Of a stretch of 64,000 bases of DNA, positions 7,005-15,092 are shown piece by piece. The position numbers were made by a program, and so were the translations under genes. Positions within the stretch are counted from its first letter, which is position 1. Each line of letters opens with the position of its first letter. The notes under the pieces are model-generated. The model had not been told where the DNA came from. It saw nothing but the letters and a program-made list of their open reading frames with translations, and ran no database searches. Source of the stretch: Hoeflea_A sp040932035 (lineage in GTDB: Bacteria > Pseudomonadota > Alphaproteobacteria > Rhizobiales > Rhizobiaceae); assembly GCF_040932035.1 (NCBI RefSeq), contig NZ_JBFRBB010000003.1, positions 124,001-188,000 of the forward strand, in the 5' to 3' direction.

Positions 7005-8939
7005 CTAACCCGCCTTGTTTACACGCATGTACCATTCGACCAGGCGGCGCACCTGACGTTTGGTGTAGCCGCGCTCGATCATGCGATCGACGAATTCGTG
7101 ATGCTTGGCATCCGCTTCCTTGTCGCGTTTGGCGCCGAAGCTGATCACAGGAAGAAGATCTTCCACCTGACCAAACATGCGCTTTTCGATCACGCGGCGC
7201 AACTTCTTATACTTGCGCCAGTCGGGATTCTTGCCCTGGTTCTCGGCACGGGCGCGCAGCACGAACTTGACGACCTCGTTGCGGAAGTCCTTCGGATTGG
7301 CGATGCCGGCAGGTTTTTCGATCTTCGCCAGTTCCTGATCGAGGATCTCGCGGTCGAACATCTGTCCGGTATCGGGATCCTTGTAGTCGTGCTCTTCGAT
7401 CCAGGCGTCCGCATAAGCAATGTAACGGTCAAAGAGGTTCTGGCCGTAGTCGGAATAGGATTCCAGATAGGCTTTCTGGATTTCGTGACCGATGAACTCC
7501 GCATAGCGTGGGGTCAGCTCGGCTTTGAGGAATTCAAGATAACGTCCCTCGACATCGTCGTTGAACTGCTCGCGCTTGATGGCCTGTTCCAGCACATACA
7601 TGAGATGCACGGGGTCGGCGGCGATTTCCTCGGTATCGTGGTTGAAGGTTTCCGAAAGAACCTTGAAGGCAAAGCGCGTCGAGGTTCCGGTCATTCCTTC
7701 GTCGACACCCGCGACATCCCGATATTCCTGCAACGATTTGGCATTCGGATCGGTGTCTTTCAGCGTCTCGCCGTCATAGATGCGAAGTTTGGAATGAAGC
7801 GTCGAATTCTCGTGCTCGTGCAACCGTGTGAGCACGGAGAAGCGCGCCATCATATTGAGCGTCTCGGGTGCGCACTGGGCGTCACGCAATTCACTTTCGC
7901 GCAGCAATTTGGCGTAGATATCCGATTCCTCGGTGGCACTCAGGCAATAGGGCACCTTGACCACTGAAATTCGGTCCAGGAACGCTTCATTGTTCTTGTT
8001 GTTCTTGAACTGCTGCCATTCCGCCTCGTTGGAGTGGGCGACGATGATGCCGTGATAGGGGAAGGCGCCGATATTCTCGGTGCCCACATAAGAGCCTTCC
8101 TGTGTCGCGGTCAGCAATGGATGCAGCACCTTGATCGGCGCCTTGAACATTTCGACGAATTCCAGGAGGCCCTGTGTCGTGCGGTTGAGGCCGCCGGAAT
8201 AGCTGTAGGCATCCGGATCGCTCTGGCTCAGATGTTCCAGCTTGCGGATATCGAGCTTGCCGACGAGGGAGGAAACATCCTGGTTGTTTTCATCGCCGGG
8301 CTCCGTCTTGGTGACGCCAATCTGGCGCAGTTTGGACGGGAAGATCTTGACGATCGAGAACTTGGAAATATCGCCGTCGAATTCGTCCAGCCGCTTGACG
8401 GCCCAGGGCGACATCAGACCTGTGAGCAGCCGCCTTGGAATATTGTATTTATCCCCCAAAAGGTCGCCCATACGCTCGGGATTGAAGAGACCAAGCGGCG
8501 ATTCGAAGACCGGGCTTATCTGGTCTCCCGCTTTGAGGACGTAAATGGGCTCATGCTCCATGAGCCGTTTAAGGATTTCCGCAACGGTGGATTTGCCGCC
8601 CCCTACCGGCCCGAGCAGGTAGAGAATCTGCTTGCGTTCTTCCAATCCCTGGGAGGCGTGGCGAAAGAAGCCGACAATCCGTTCGATTGTCTCTTCCATG
8701 CCGTAGAGTTCGGTAAAGGCCGGGTAACGTTTAATGGTGCGGTTGAGGAACAGGCGGCTCAGCCGTTGGTCCTGGCTGGTATCTACCAGCTCCGGTTCTC
8801 CAATAGCAGTGATCATCCTCTCCGCTGCCGTTGCGCGCATCCCCGGGTCGTCACGGCATGCCAGTAGATAGTCCTGCAGGGTTATCTCTTCTACCTTGGT
8901 TCTTTCATAAACCTCAGATTGCAGAGAAAACACGTCCAT
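7005..8939 (-). CDS. prkA: PrkA family serine protein kinase / AAA+ protein
   Basis: 644 residues, the usual PrkA/YeaG length. An N-terminal AAA+ domain carries a Walker A motif GPVGGGKST at residues 110-118. The C-terminal third (from ~residue 380) is the PrkA kinase-like domain. It is first gene of the prkA-yeaH-spoVR operon. The start ATG at 8939 has GAGGA just upstream. Family members are cytoplasmic; an AAA+ protease-like activity has been proposed for Bacillus PrkA, so the kinase label is conventional. Upstream lies an 800-bp non-coding stretch where I found no convincing sigma-54 or EcfG motif, so the control of this copy is not visible. Confidence 0.95.
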   Translation of the reverse strand: MDVFSLQSEVYERTKVEEITLQDYLLACRDDPGMRATAAERMITAIGEPELVDTSQDQRLSRLFLNRTIKRYPAFTELYGMEETIERIVGFFRHASQGLEERKQILYLLGPVGGGKSTVAEILKRLMEHEPIYVLKAGDQISPVFESPLGLFNPERMGDLLGDKYNIPRRLLTGLMSPWAVKRLDEFDGDISKFSIVKIFPSKLRQIGVTKTEPGDENNQDVSSLVGKLDIRKLEHLSQSDPDAYSYSGGLNRTTQGLLEFVEMFKAPIKVLHPLLTATQEGSYVGTENIGAFPYHGIIVAHSNEAEWQQFKNNKNNEAFLDRISVVKVPYCLSATEESDIYAKLLRESELRDAQCAPETLNMMARFSVLTRLHEHENSTLHSKLRIYDGETLKDTDPNAKSLQEYRDVAGVDEGMTGTSTRFAFKVLSETFNHDTEEIAADPVHLMYVLEQAIKREQFNDDVEGRYLEFLKAELTPRYAEFIGHEIQKAYLESYSDYGQNLFDRYIAYADAWIEEHDYKDPDTGQMFDREILDQELAKIEKPAGIANPKDFRNEVVKFVLRARAENQGKNPDWRKYKKLRRVIEKRMFGQVEDLLPVISFGAKRDKEADAKHHEFVDRMIERGYTKRQVRRLVEWYMRVNKAG

Positions 8940-9738
8940 GATCCTCGTCCTTTCCTTGTCCTAGGCCCTTCCCCCGTTGTCGGTTCGCTTACAGTTTCTA
9001 AAGTGGTGTCGATGCGTCTGTTTGGCGAATCAATTCAAGTTGAAAAGCAGTGCTATCCAACACGTTAAGCGCCTTGCGCTTTCGCCAATTTTGAGAGTCG
9101 CCGAATCAACTTTCCCTCAAATTGTGACGAAAGTCCGGGCAATGTGATTCGTAAGTAAGTATATCACAACAAAGTCAAAATCCGTTGGGTGTTGTTCACA
9201 AAATTCAGCAATCCACATGGGTTTTTTTATGTTGCATTTTAACTATTTGGCCCCAACACCTTTATTCTCATAGTGTATAGCGACCGTGATTTTAGACGGG
9301 GATAACGAAAAAAAATGATCGCAACTTTGGGGGAGGCGATTTTGTACTGAGCACCGCCCAAACGGCCTTTACGGCCTGTAAATAGGGATTTCCGCGAGGC
9401 GTATCGCAATGAAAATTCTTGCGGCCACCGGACGTGTACGAAAGTCTTATGCAAAGATCATATGCCCCTAAGAATGCATGGGGCTTGATCGAGCGGGATG
9501 GACCTGCTTCTCAGATGTCACACTGATCAAAAAAACAAGGCGGCAGGTTCCGCCGGGGGCCAAAAACAGTGAATCTGGGCGTTGCCTGTTCAATCAGCCG
9601 CGCCTCAATCCAGTCTTTTCAGGAGCGTTGCAATTACCTTTTGGGATGCGAGTTGTTTTCATTGCCCACACGCTACGGAAGGACAACTGCAGCCTTTGGG
9701 AAGGTGCGCCGTTTTTCTTTGGATGTGATTGAAGATGA
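8940..9738. other. Long intergenic stretch between prkA and tRNA-Val
   Basis: About 800 bp without a supported gene and clearly more AT-rich than the surroundings, especially 9120-9320, which has T- and A-runs. It must contain the prkA promoter and whatever follows the tRNA 3' end. Short frames at 9239-9454 (minus) and 9478-9732 (plus) have no recognisable family or convincing coding composition. One small hairpin is visible at about 9541-9556 (GGCGG/CCGCC arms). No tandem repeat, rho-independent terminator with a U-run, or known riboswitch was recognised. Confidence 0.5.
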
Positions 9739-9813
9739 TGGTGGGCGGTACTGGGATTGAACCAGTGACCCCTACGATGTCAACGTAGTGCTCTCCCGCT
9801 GAGCTAACCGCCC
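9739..9813 (-). tRNA. tRNA-Val (anticodon GAC)
   Basis: Read on the minus strand, the sequence folds into a full cloverleaf: acceptor stem GGGCGGT/ACCGCCC, D stem GCTC/GAGC, anticodon stem CTACG/CGTAG with loop TTGACAT (anticodon GAC, valine), and T stem ACTGG/CCAGT around TTCAATC. The CCA end is encoded (9739-9741). It decodes GUC/GUU codons. No second tRNA accompanies it, and no U-rich terminator is seen just downstream. Confidence 0.97.
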
Positions 9814-9884
9814 ATCTGACCGGCCGCATACACCACAAAATGCATGACGTGGTCAAGCCCGTTTCGGGCGAATTTGTCAGATAA

Positions 9885-10244
9885 TTATGCGGCCTGGAGA
9901 ATCTTTTCAACCTCGTTGACGAGGTCGCGGAGATGGAACGGCTTTGAGAGAACAGTGGCGTTCTTCGGCGCCTCTGAATCCGGGTTCAATGCGACGGCTG
10001 CAAATCCGGTGATGAACATGACTTTGAGGTCGGGATCGAGTTCGGTCGCACGCCGCGCCAGCTCGATTCCATCCATTTCCGGCATGACGATATCGGTCAG
10101 AAGGAGAGAAAACGGCTCCTCGCGCAGACGCTCATAGGCACTGGCGCCGTTGTCGTAGGACTGGACGGCGTATCCCGCCTTTTCCAGCGCCTTGACCAAA
10201 AAGCGGCGCATATCGTCATCGTCTTCTGCAAGAAGTATTTTCAT
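9885..10244 (-). CDS. cpdR: Response regulator receiver protein CpdR
   Basis: 119 residues and only a receiver domain: acidic pocket EDDDD at residues 7-11, phospho-acceptor Asp in LLLTDIVMPEMDG, conserved Thr/Lys in FITGF and LSKPF. The sequence is close to rhizobial and Brucella CpdR1 as I remember it, including the ASAYERLREEPFSLLLTDIV block. In Caulobacter and Sinorhizobium, CpdR (controlled by the CckA-ChpT phosphorelay) is a ClpXP adaptor that controls proteolysis of cell-cycle regulators such as PdeA. The frame is open further upstream, but the start at 10244 gives the family-length protein MKILLAEDD. Location cytoplasmic, polar in relatives. Confidence 0.93.
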   Translation of the reverse strand: MKILLAEDDDDMRRFLVKALEKAGYAVQSYDNGASAYERLREEPFSLLLTDIVMPEMDGIELARRATELDPDLKVMFITGFAAVALNPDSEAPKNATVLSKPFHLRDLVNEVEKILQAA

Positions 10245-10607
10245 ACCGCTACTCATGCCCTTCAATCCCGCGCCAATATCAGCTTTTGGCTTGTGTATGC
10301 TCAGCCGGTTTGTTTGGATAAGCCGGCTGTCCATTCCCTATTTTGGGTATTGTCTGCGCCCGCCGCATAACATGCAGGCACCGACCATTCAAACCCGGTG
10401 AAGTAAATATCGGGTGAATTTGCGATGAAAACCCGGCAATTTTTATAAGCCGCTGTTACGATTTTTTATGAGGGGTTCTCACGTTTGTCTCAACAGGGCC
10501 CGTTGAGTATGGACTTGGCCGCTTTCAACTGGCAACATAACCACCAAAGGATGTGATTTGCAGGAGTGCCGGTTTGACCACAGGGCGCGCAGAGCGGGAT
10601 TAAGCCA
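10245..10607. other. Divergent intergenic region cpdR / N-formylglutamate amidohydrolase
   Basis: A 363-bp spacer between two divergently transcribed genes, so it should hold both promoters. An inverted repeat CAGCCGG (10302-10308) / CCGGCTG (10323-10329) separated by 14 bp lies about 60 bp upstream of cpdR and could be an operator or leader hairpin. I did not find a convincing pair of CtrA half-sites (TTAA-N7-TTAA). No small gene is supported. Confidence 0.45.
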
Positions 10608-11492
10608 TTGATCGAAGATATTTTTTCCGATCACCCACCGTTTGAAATACGCATGCCTGCCGAACAAATCGTCCCTTTTGTATTCAATTCGCCCCATAGC
10701 GGCCGGGTCTACCCCGAAGCCTTTCTTTCAGCCTCCAGGCTCGACCGGCATTCCATACGCCGTTCCGAAGATTATTATGTCGATCAGCTGTTCGACGCGT
10801 CGCCCCATATCGGCGCGCCGTTGCTGGCAGCGCATTTCCCGCGCGCATTCATCGACGTCAACCGGGAGCCCTACGAGCTCGATCCGCGCATGTTCGAAGG
10901 CCGGGTTCCTTCCTTTATCAATGCCAGTTCGATGCGCGTTGCCGGAGGCCTCGGCACAATCCCGAGGCTTGTGGCGGAAAATATGGAGATTTACGGCCAG
11001 CGTTTAACCATGGAAGAGGGGCTGGATCGCATCGACCGTTTCTACCGTCCCTACCACGACCGGCTGCGCAAATTGCTGGTCAAAACCCATTCGCGCTTTG
11101 GTTACGGCGTTCTGGTGGATTGCCACTCGATGCCGGCAAGTGCGCAGGCCGGCAGCCGCACGCGGCCGGACTTCGTTATCGGCGATCGCTATGGGACCAG
11201 CGCCACCGAGGCGCTTTCAAGGCTGGCGGTCAGCATTTTGCAGGATCTCGGCTATACGGTTTCGCGCAACAAGCCCTATGCGGGCGGGTTCATCACCGAA
11301 CATTACGGACGCCCCGCCCGCGGGCTTCACGCCATACAGATCGAAATCAACCGCGGTCTTTATGTCAATGAACAGACCTTCGAAAAGACAGCCGGCTTTA
11401 TCGGGTTGCGCAAGGATCTGTCACAGTTCATGGACCTTTTGACCGAGTATTTTTCCAGCAACTATTCCGATGTGGCCCTTGCGGCCGAGTAG
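10608..11492 (+). CDS. N-formylglutamate amidohydrolase family protein
   Basis: 294 residues. The family motifs FNSPHSGRVYP near the N-terminus, SEDYYVDQLF and LVDCHSMP provide the presumed zinc ligands and catalytic residues (HutG type II / N-formylglutamate deformylase). The reaction is N-formyl-L-glutamate to glutamate and formate, the last step of one histidine-degradation route, but no other hut genes are near, so this assignment may be too specific. The start used is TTG at 10608; an in-frame ATG at 10654 is an alternative. Adjacency to cpdR and the MmgR sRNA is, to my knowledge, common in rhizobia. Confidence 0.88.
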   Translation: MIEDIFSDHPPFEIRMPAEQIVPFVFNSPHSGRVYPEAFLSASRLDRHSIRRSEDYYVDQLFDASPHIGAPLLAAHFPRAFIDVNREPYELDPRMFEGRVPSFINASSMRVAGGLGTIPRLVAENMEIYGQRLTMEEGLDRIDRFYRPYHDRLRKLLVKTHSRFGYGVLVDCHSMPASAQAGSRTRPDFVIGDRYGTSATEALSRLAVSILQDLGYTVSRNKPYAGGFITEHYGRPARGLHAIQIEINRGLYVNEQTFEKTAGFIGLRKDLSQFMDLLTEYFSSNYSDVALAAE

Positions 11493-11524
11493 GCGCAGCG
11501 GCAAACTTCCCGGACAGGCCGGGC

Positions 11525-11555
11525 AAAAAAAAGACCGCACCGGTTCGGCGCGGTC
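11525..11555 (-). terminator. Rho-independent terminator of the MmgR-type sRNA
   Basis: On the minus strand the hairpin GACCGC...GCGGTC (11533-11555) is followed at once by eight T residues (11525-11532). There is no T-run on the plus-strand side, so it serves the minus-strand sRNA and not the amidohydrolase gene. Confidence 0.9.
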
Positions 11556-11604
11556 AAATCTAGGGAGGAAACGCCCAATAAGGGCATACGCAGTCGTTGA
11601 CTGC
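11525..11604 (-). ncRNA. mmgR: MmgR-type small RNA (alpha-r8 / Rfam 'suhB' family)
   Basis: An ~80-nt transcript unit is defined on the minus strand by a good sigma-70-type promoter (TTGACA - 17 bp - TATGTT) and ends in a GC-rich hairpin with eight U. Its body contains ACGACTGCGTATGCCC, ATTGGGCG and the unpaired, anti-Shine-Dalgarno-like TTTCCTCCCTAG before the terminator. Length, layout and location beside a histidinol-phosphatase/inositol-phosphatase-type gene match the Sinorhizobium meliloti MmgR sRNA, an Hfq-associated RNA of ~77 nt that limits polyhydroxybutyrate accumulation. Identity was recalled, not searched. Transcription is antiparallel to the flanking genes. Confidence 0.85.
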
Positions 11605-11610
11605 ATCACC

Positions 11611-11639
11611 AACATATTGCTGCGCTGCACAAATGTCAA
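11611..11639 (-). promoter_or_regulatory. Sigma-70-type promoter of the MmgR-type sRNA
   Basis: Minus-strand TTGACA (11634-11639) and TATGTT (11611-11616) are separated by 17 bp. The -35 is a perfect consensus, which is rare in this GC-rich genome. The expected start point is about 11604, giving an ~80-nt RNA up to the terminator. Confidence 0.82.
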
Positions 11640-11741
11640 GAGATGAACAAAAATCTTTTCGCGCTTGCAATAATTTTCCACTCCATAAAAACGCCAATAG
11701 CCGCAGGCCATGACCCGAAACGCGGAGCCGTAGGAAGCAAA

Positions 11742-12515
11742 ATGCAACCAGATCTTGAATTTCTGCACAGTCTTGCGGACGCAGCCGCGAAGGAAACGCT
11801 GCCGCGCTTTCGCGTCAATACCGAGATCACAAACAAACTGCAGAGCGGCTTCGATCCCGTGACCGAAGCCGACCGGGCCGCCGAAGAAGCCATCCGTGCG
11901 CTGATCGGGCAGAACTTCCCCGATCACGGCATCATGGGGGAAGAGCATGGCAGCGTCGGGCTCGACCGCGAATATGTCTGGGTCATCGATCCGATCGACG
12001 GAACGCGGGCCTTCATTTCCGGCCTGCCCGTGTGGGGGACGCTTATCGGGCTTTATAAAAACGGCCGGGCCGTCGCCGGTCTGATGGACCAGCCCTTTAC
12101 CGGCGAGCGCTATGTCGCCGATGAGAGCGGCACATACTACCGGGGACCGGATGGAAAGCGCCCCGTCAAGGCACGCGATTGCACCTCGCTTGCCGATGCG
12201 ACACTGTTTACCACGTCACCGCATCTGTTTGCCGGCGAGCAGGCAGAGCGCTATGGCGCCGTCGAAGCGCAGGTGAACCTCTTCCGATATGGCTGCGATT
12301 GTTATGCCTATGCGCTGGTTGCCAGCGGCAATGCCGACCTTGTGATCGAAAACGACCTCGCGGCCTATGATATCGGTGCCCTGATCGCGATCCTCGAATC
12401 TGCGGGCGCCGTCGTTACCAACTGGGACGGCGGCCGGCCCGAGCAGGGCGGCGACATCATCGCAGCCGGAAGCAGGGCCGTACATGAGCAAGCGCTTGCG
12501 CTGCTTAATGGTTGA
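11742..12515 (+). CDS. hisN: Inositol monophosphatase family, histidinol-phosphatase type
   Basis: 257 residues from the ATG at 11742, which follows AGGAAG at good spacing; the open frame extends upstream to 11643 but that part overlaps the sRNA promoter flank and lacks family similarity. Motifs of the Mg-dependent phosphatase superfamily are present: GEEHG, DPIDGTRAFISGLP and the C-terminal AYDIGALI. The TRAF/ISG variant and the DIGALI ending fit the HisN-type histidinol-phosphate phosphatases rather than SuhB; the suhB-like paralogue lies at 61119. It would dephosphorylate L-histidinol phosphate in histidine synthesis. No his operon genes adjoin, so the exact substrate is inferred. Confidence 0.82.
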   Translation: MQPDLEFLHSLADAAAKETLPRFRVNTEITNKLQSGFDPVTEADRAAEEAIRALIGQNFPDHGIMGEEHGSVGLDREYVWVIDPIDGTRAFISGLPVWGTLIGLYKNGRAVAGLMDQPFTGERYVADESGTYYRGPDGKRPVKARDCTSLADATLFTTSPHLFAGEQAERYGAVEAQVNLFRYGCDCYAYALVASGNADLVIENDLAAYDIGALIAILESAGAVVTNWDGGRPEQGGDIIAAGSRAVHEQALALLNG

Positions 12516-12597
12516 GATGCGGCCGTACCGAGGTTTGCGGGACAGAAGCGCGTGCGCAGGGCAGTTTCACAATATGTCATCCGCGATGGCGGGGCCG

Positions 12598-13464
12598 TCA
12601 GAACCGTGCGGTCGCGCGAAATGAGCGCGGGGAACATCCATTGTGGCGTTTGAAATCCCGGCTGAAATGAAACGGATCGACATAGCCGCAGCGCATTGCG
12701 ACGTTTGAAATATTCTCGGCGCTGACGGTCAACAAATGCCGCGCCAATACCATTCGCTCCTGACGAAGCCACGATATGGGAGACGTTCCGGCGACTGTAC
12801 GAAAGCGGCGGAACAATTGCGACGGGCTAAGCCCGGCGATATCTGCCAATGATGATATGTTCCAGTCACGGGAAATGTCCTTGCGCAGTTGCCGCATGAC
12901 ATTTGAAACGGGATCCGAAACGTCCTCGGCAATCGCGCCAATCCTCTTGGTGAAAAGAACCGCAACGATTGAGGCGATCTGTGCGTTCATGGCCGCATCC
13001 GCTGACGGGAGATGATCGGCCAGGTTCTGCACGATGTCGGTGAAGCAGGGCTTCAGGTTGTCCACTTCGTCAAATGCCGGATTTTCCTGCAGGCCGATTT
13101 GCTCGTGCAATCTGTCCAGGCCATGGCCCGACACGGCCACCCAGATATATGACCACTGGTTTTTACGCGCCGCTCCGTGGGCATATTTGCGAGACGTATC
13201 AAGCCATACCAGGCTGCCGGCTCCCGTTGCGAACACACCATCGCCGACCTTGATGCGCCCTTCGCCCGAGAGGGTCAGGATAAGCGTGTGCTGGTGGTAG
13301 CGGTGGCTGACCATTCCATCCTTGGCTGAGACGTTGGTATGCCCGCCGGCTGCTACATGGTACGGCCAGGGCGAGTTCACCGGGTCAACGCTGTGAAAGT
13401 ATATGTCTGAACCTGACGGATTCTCCATGAATGCGAGTATTGTCCAGTTTTGTGGCATTGTCAT
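12598..13464 (-). CDS. AraC family regulator divergent from yjjI-yjjW
   Basis: 288 residues: an N-terminal AraC-type cupin arm (residues ~30-110, with HRYHQHTLILTLSGEGRIKV) and two C-terminal helix-turn-helix motifs (residues ~185-285; SSLADIAGLSPSQLFRRFR and ISNVAMRCGYVDPFHFSRDF). It is divergent from the glycyl-radical gene pair with only ~90 bp between start codons, so it is the likely activator of yjjI. A perfect palindrome GCATTAAATGC (13465-13475) abuts its start codon. The effector is unknown; the cupin suggests a small organic ligand. Confidence 0.88.
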   Translation of the reverse strand: MTMPQNWTILAFMENPSGSDIYFHSVDPVNSPWPYHVAAGGHTNVSAKDGMVSHRYHQHTLILTLSGEGRIKVGDGVFATGAGSLVWLDTSRKYAHGAARKNQWSYIWVAVSGHGLDRLHEQIGLQENPAFDEVDNLKPCFTDIVQNLADHLPSADAAMNAQIASIVAVLFTKRIGAIAEDVSDPVSNVMRQLRKDISRDWNISSLADIAGLSPSQLFRRFRTVAGTSPISWLRQERMVLARHLLTVSAENISNVAMRCGYVDPFHFSRDFKRHNGCSPRSFRATARF

Positions 13465-13556
13465 GCATTAAATGCGGTGTTTTTTGCGGGTATTGTCTAT
13501 CTTGGTGAGTTGCCCTCGGCCCGTGGGCGATTGTGCCTTGCGTGAAGGAGCTCCAA

Positions 13557-15092
13557 ATGCCCAGTGAAAACCCGAACTTCCGCCGCATTGTGAATGACCC
13601 AACGCTGAGTTCCGCGCAAAAGGCCCGCGCCCTTTCGCTTGAGGCTGAAAATTCGCTGACCTATCCGCAGATTGACGAAGAAACCCGGAATGCGCTGGAC
13701 GCGCGGGTGATTTGCGACATGTACGAAGGTCATGCCCCTTATAAACCGCGCTACGTTTTGCCCGACTACGGGGTGGTTCTGGAAAACGGCAGCGAATGGC
13801 TGGAACTGCCGGCACCGAAAACGCTGGATGAGGCAATCAACACGCTGATGATCGCCTATCACCATGTGCCGTCGGTCACTGCCATGCCGGTTTACATCGG
13901 CCAGTTGGACGACCTGCTGCTGCCCTTCTGCGAAGGCGTGTCGGACGAAGCGCTCTATCAGAAGATCAAACTGTTCTGGCGCTATCTCGACCGGGTGCTG
14001 CCCGACGCTTTCATGCATGCGAATATCGGCCCAACGGACAATCGCGTTGCCCGGGCGGTTCTGCGGGTTGACGCCGAGCTCAAGCAGATTGCGCCGAACC
14101 TGACCTTTTTCTACGATCCGCAAATCAGCAGCGATGATATTTTGCGGCAGGCCGTTGAAAACATTACAAAATGTTCGAAGCCGCATATTGCGAACCACCC
14201 CCTGCACGGCGAGGTGTTCGGCGACCGCGGCTACGGTATTGTCAGTTGCTACAATGCCCTGCCCGTTTGCGGCGGTGCATCGACCCTGACACGGGTCAAT
14301 CTGGCCGCTGTGGCCGAGCGGTCTCGCAACGTCGAGGAATTCCTGGCGGTCAAACTTCCACACTATGTCGACCTGAACTTCCGTCTGACCGAGGCGCGCA
14401 TAGATTACCTATTCAATCAGTCGGGCTTTTTTGACAGCTTTCTGGTGACCGAAGGCTGGATCGACGAGACGCGATTTACTGCCATGTTCGGTATTTTCGC
14501 CATGGCGGAAGCCGTGAACGTTCTTCAAGACAAACAGGGCGCCAAGGGGCGCTACGGTCACGACCCGCAAGCCAACGCCCTTGGCCACAGGATCTCCGCG
14601 CGCCTCGAGGAACTTGTGGCTGCGCGGACGTTGAAGAATGTCTGGCGGTCACGCGCCATGCTGCATTCCCAGGCCGGGCTGTCCACCGACACGGGCTACA
14701 CACCAGGCGTGCGCATCCCCTACGGAACCGAGCCGGACCCCGTGAGCCATGTTCAGGCACTGGCCGCACATCATCGGCATTATGCTTCGGGTGTCAGCGA
14801 AATCCTGACGCTGGATGAAACCGTCAATGCAAACCCCGACGCGGTGATGGATTTGTGCAAGGGAGCCTTTGCCAAGGGTTTTCGCGAGTTTACGGCCAAT
14901 GTGGGCGGAAACGATCTGGTGCGGGTGACCGGTTACATGATCCGGTTATCGGATGTTGAACAATACAACGCCAAAAACGGATCACGAACCAATACCACCG
15001 CGCTCGGTGCGGAGGCCGCCAAATGCACGTCGATCCTGCAACGCAAACCCCGGGTAGTGGCAAATGAACTCCTTGCGGGCGCCGATCAGTAA
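13557..15092 (+). CDS. yjjI: YjjI family glycyl radical enzyme
   Basis: 511 residues from the ATG at 13557, which has GAAGGAG six bases upstream. The C-terminal glycyl-radical motif is RVTGY (residues 456-460, Gly459 the presumed radical site) and a mid-protein segment SCYNALPVCGG provides candidate active-site cysteines. The protein is much shorter than pyruvate formate-lyase (~760), as expected for YjjI. The reaction of YjjI is not established. The radical is created under anoxic conditions by the activase encoded next, whose start overlaps this gene by 29 bp. The oxygen sensitivity implies use in low-oxygen niches or microcompartment-free anaerobic metabolism. Confidence 0.88.
   Translation: MPSENPNFRRIVNDPTLSSAQKARALSLEAENSLTYPQIDEETRNALDARVICDMYEGHAPYKPRYVLPDYGVVLENGSEWLELPAPKTLDEAINTLMIAYHHVPSVTAMPVYIGQLDDLLLPFCEGVSDEALYQKIKLFWRYLDRVLPDAFMHANIGPTDNRVARAVLRVDAELKQIAPNLTFFYDPQISSDDILRQAVENITKCSKPHIANHPLHGEVFGDRGYGIVSCYNALPVCGGASTLTRVNLAAVAERSRNVEEFLAVKLPHYVDLNFRLTEARIDYLFNQSGFFDSFLVTEGWIDETRFTAMFGIFAMAEAVNVLQDKQGAKGRYGHDPQANALGHRISARLEELVAARTLKNVWRSRAMLHSQAGLSTDTGYTPGVRIPYGTEPDPVSHVQALAAHHRHYASGVSEILTLDETVNANPDAVMDLCKGAFAKGFREFTANVGGNDLVRVTGYMIRLSDVEQYNAKNGSRTNTTALGAEAAKCTSILQRKPRVVANELLAGADQ

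Noticed and set aside
6853..7035. 60-residue minus-strand frame in the prkA-yeaH spacer
   Set aside because: It overlaps the repeat core and the prkA 3' end; no independent coding signal.
8940..9240. Sigma-54 or EcfG promoter for prkA
   Set aside because: I looked for TGGCAC-N5-TTGCA and GGAAC-N16/17-CGTT on the minus strand and found no convincing match.
9239..9454. 71-residue minus-strand frame in the prkA-tRNA gap
   Set aside because: Basic, low-complexity composition typical of a chance frame; no recognisable domain.
9478..9732. 84-residue plus-strand frame before the tRNA
   Set aside because: No family resemblance, mixed composition and no good ribosome site; treated as non-coding.
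10302..10329. CtrA control of cpdR
   Set aside because: The inverted repeat CAGCCGG/CCGGCTG is not a TTAA-N7-TTAA site; no CtrA box was found.
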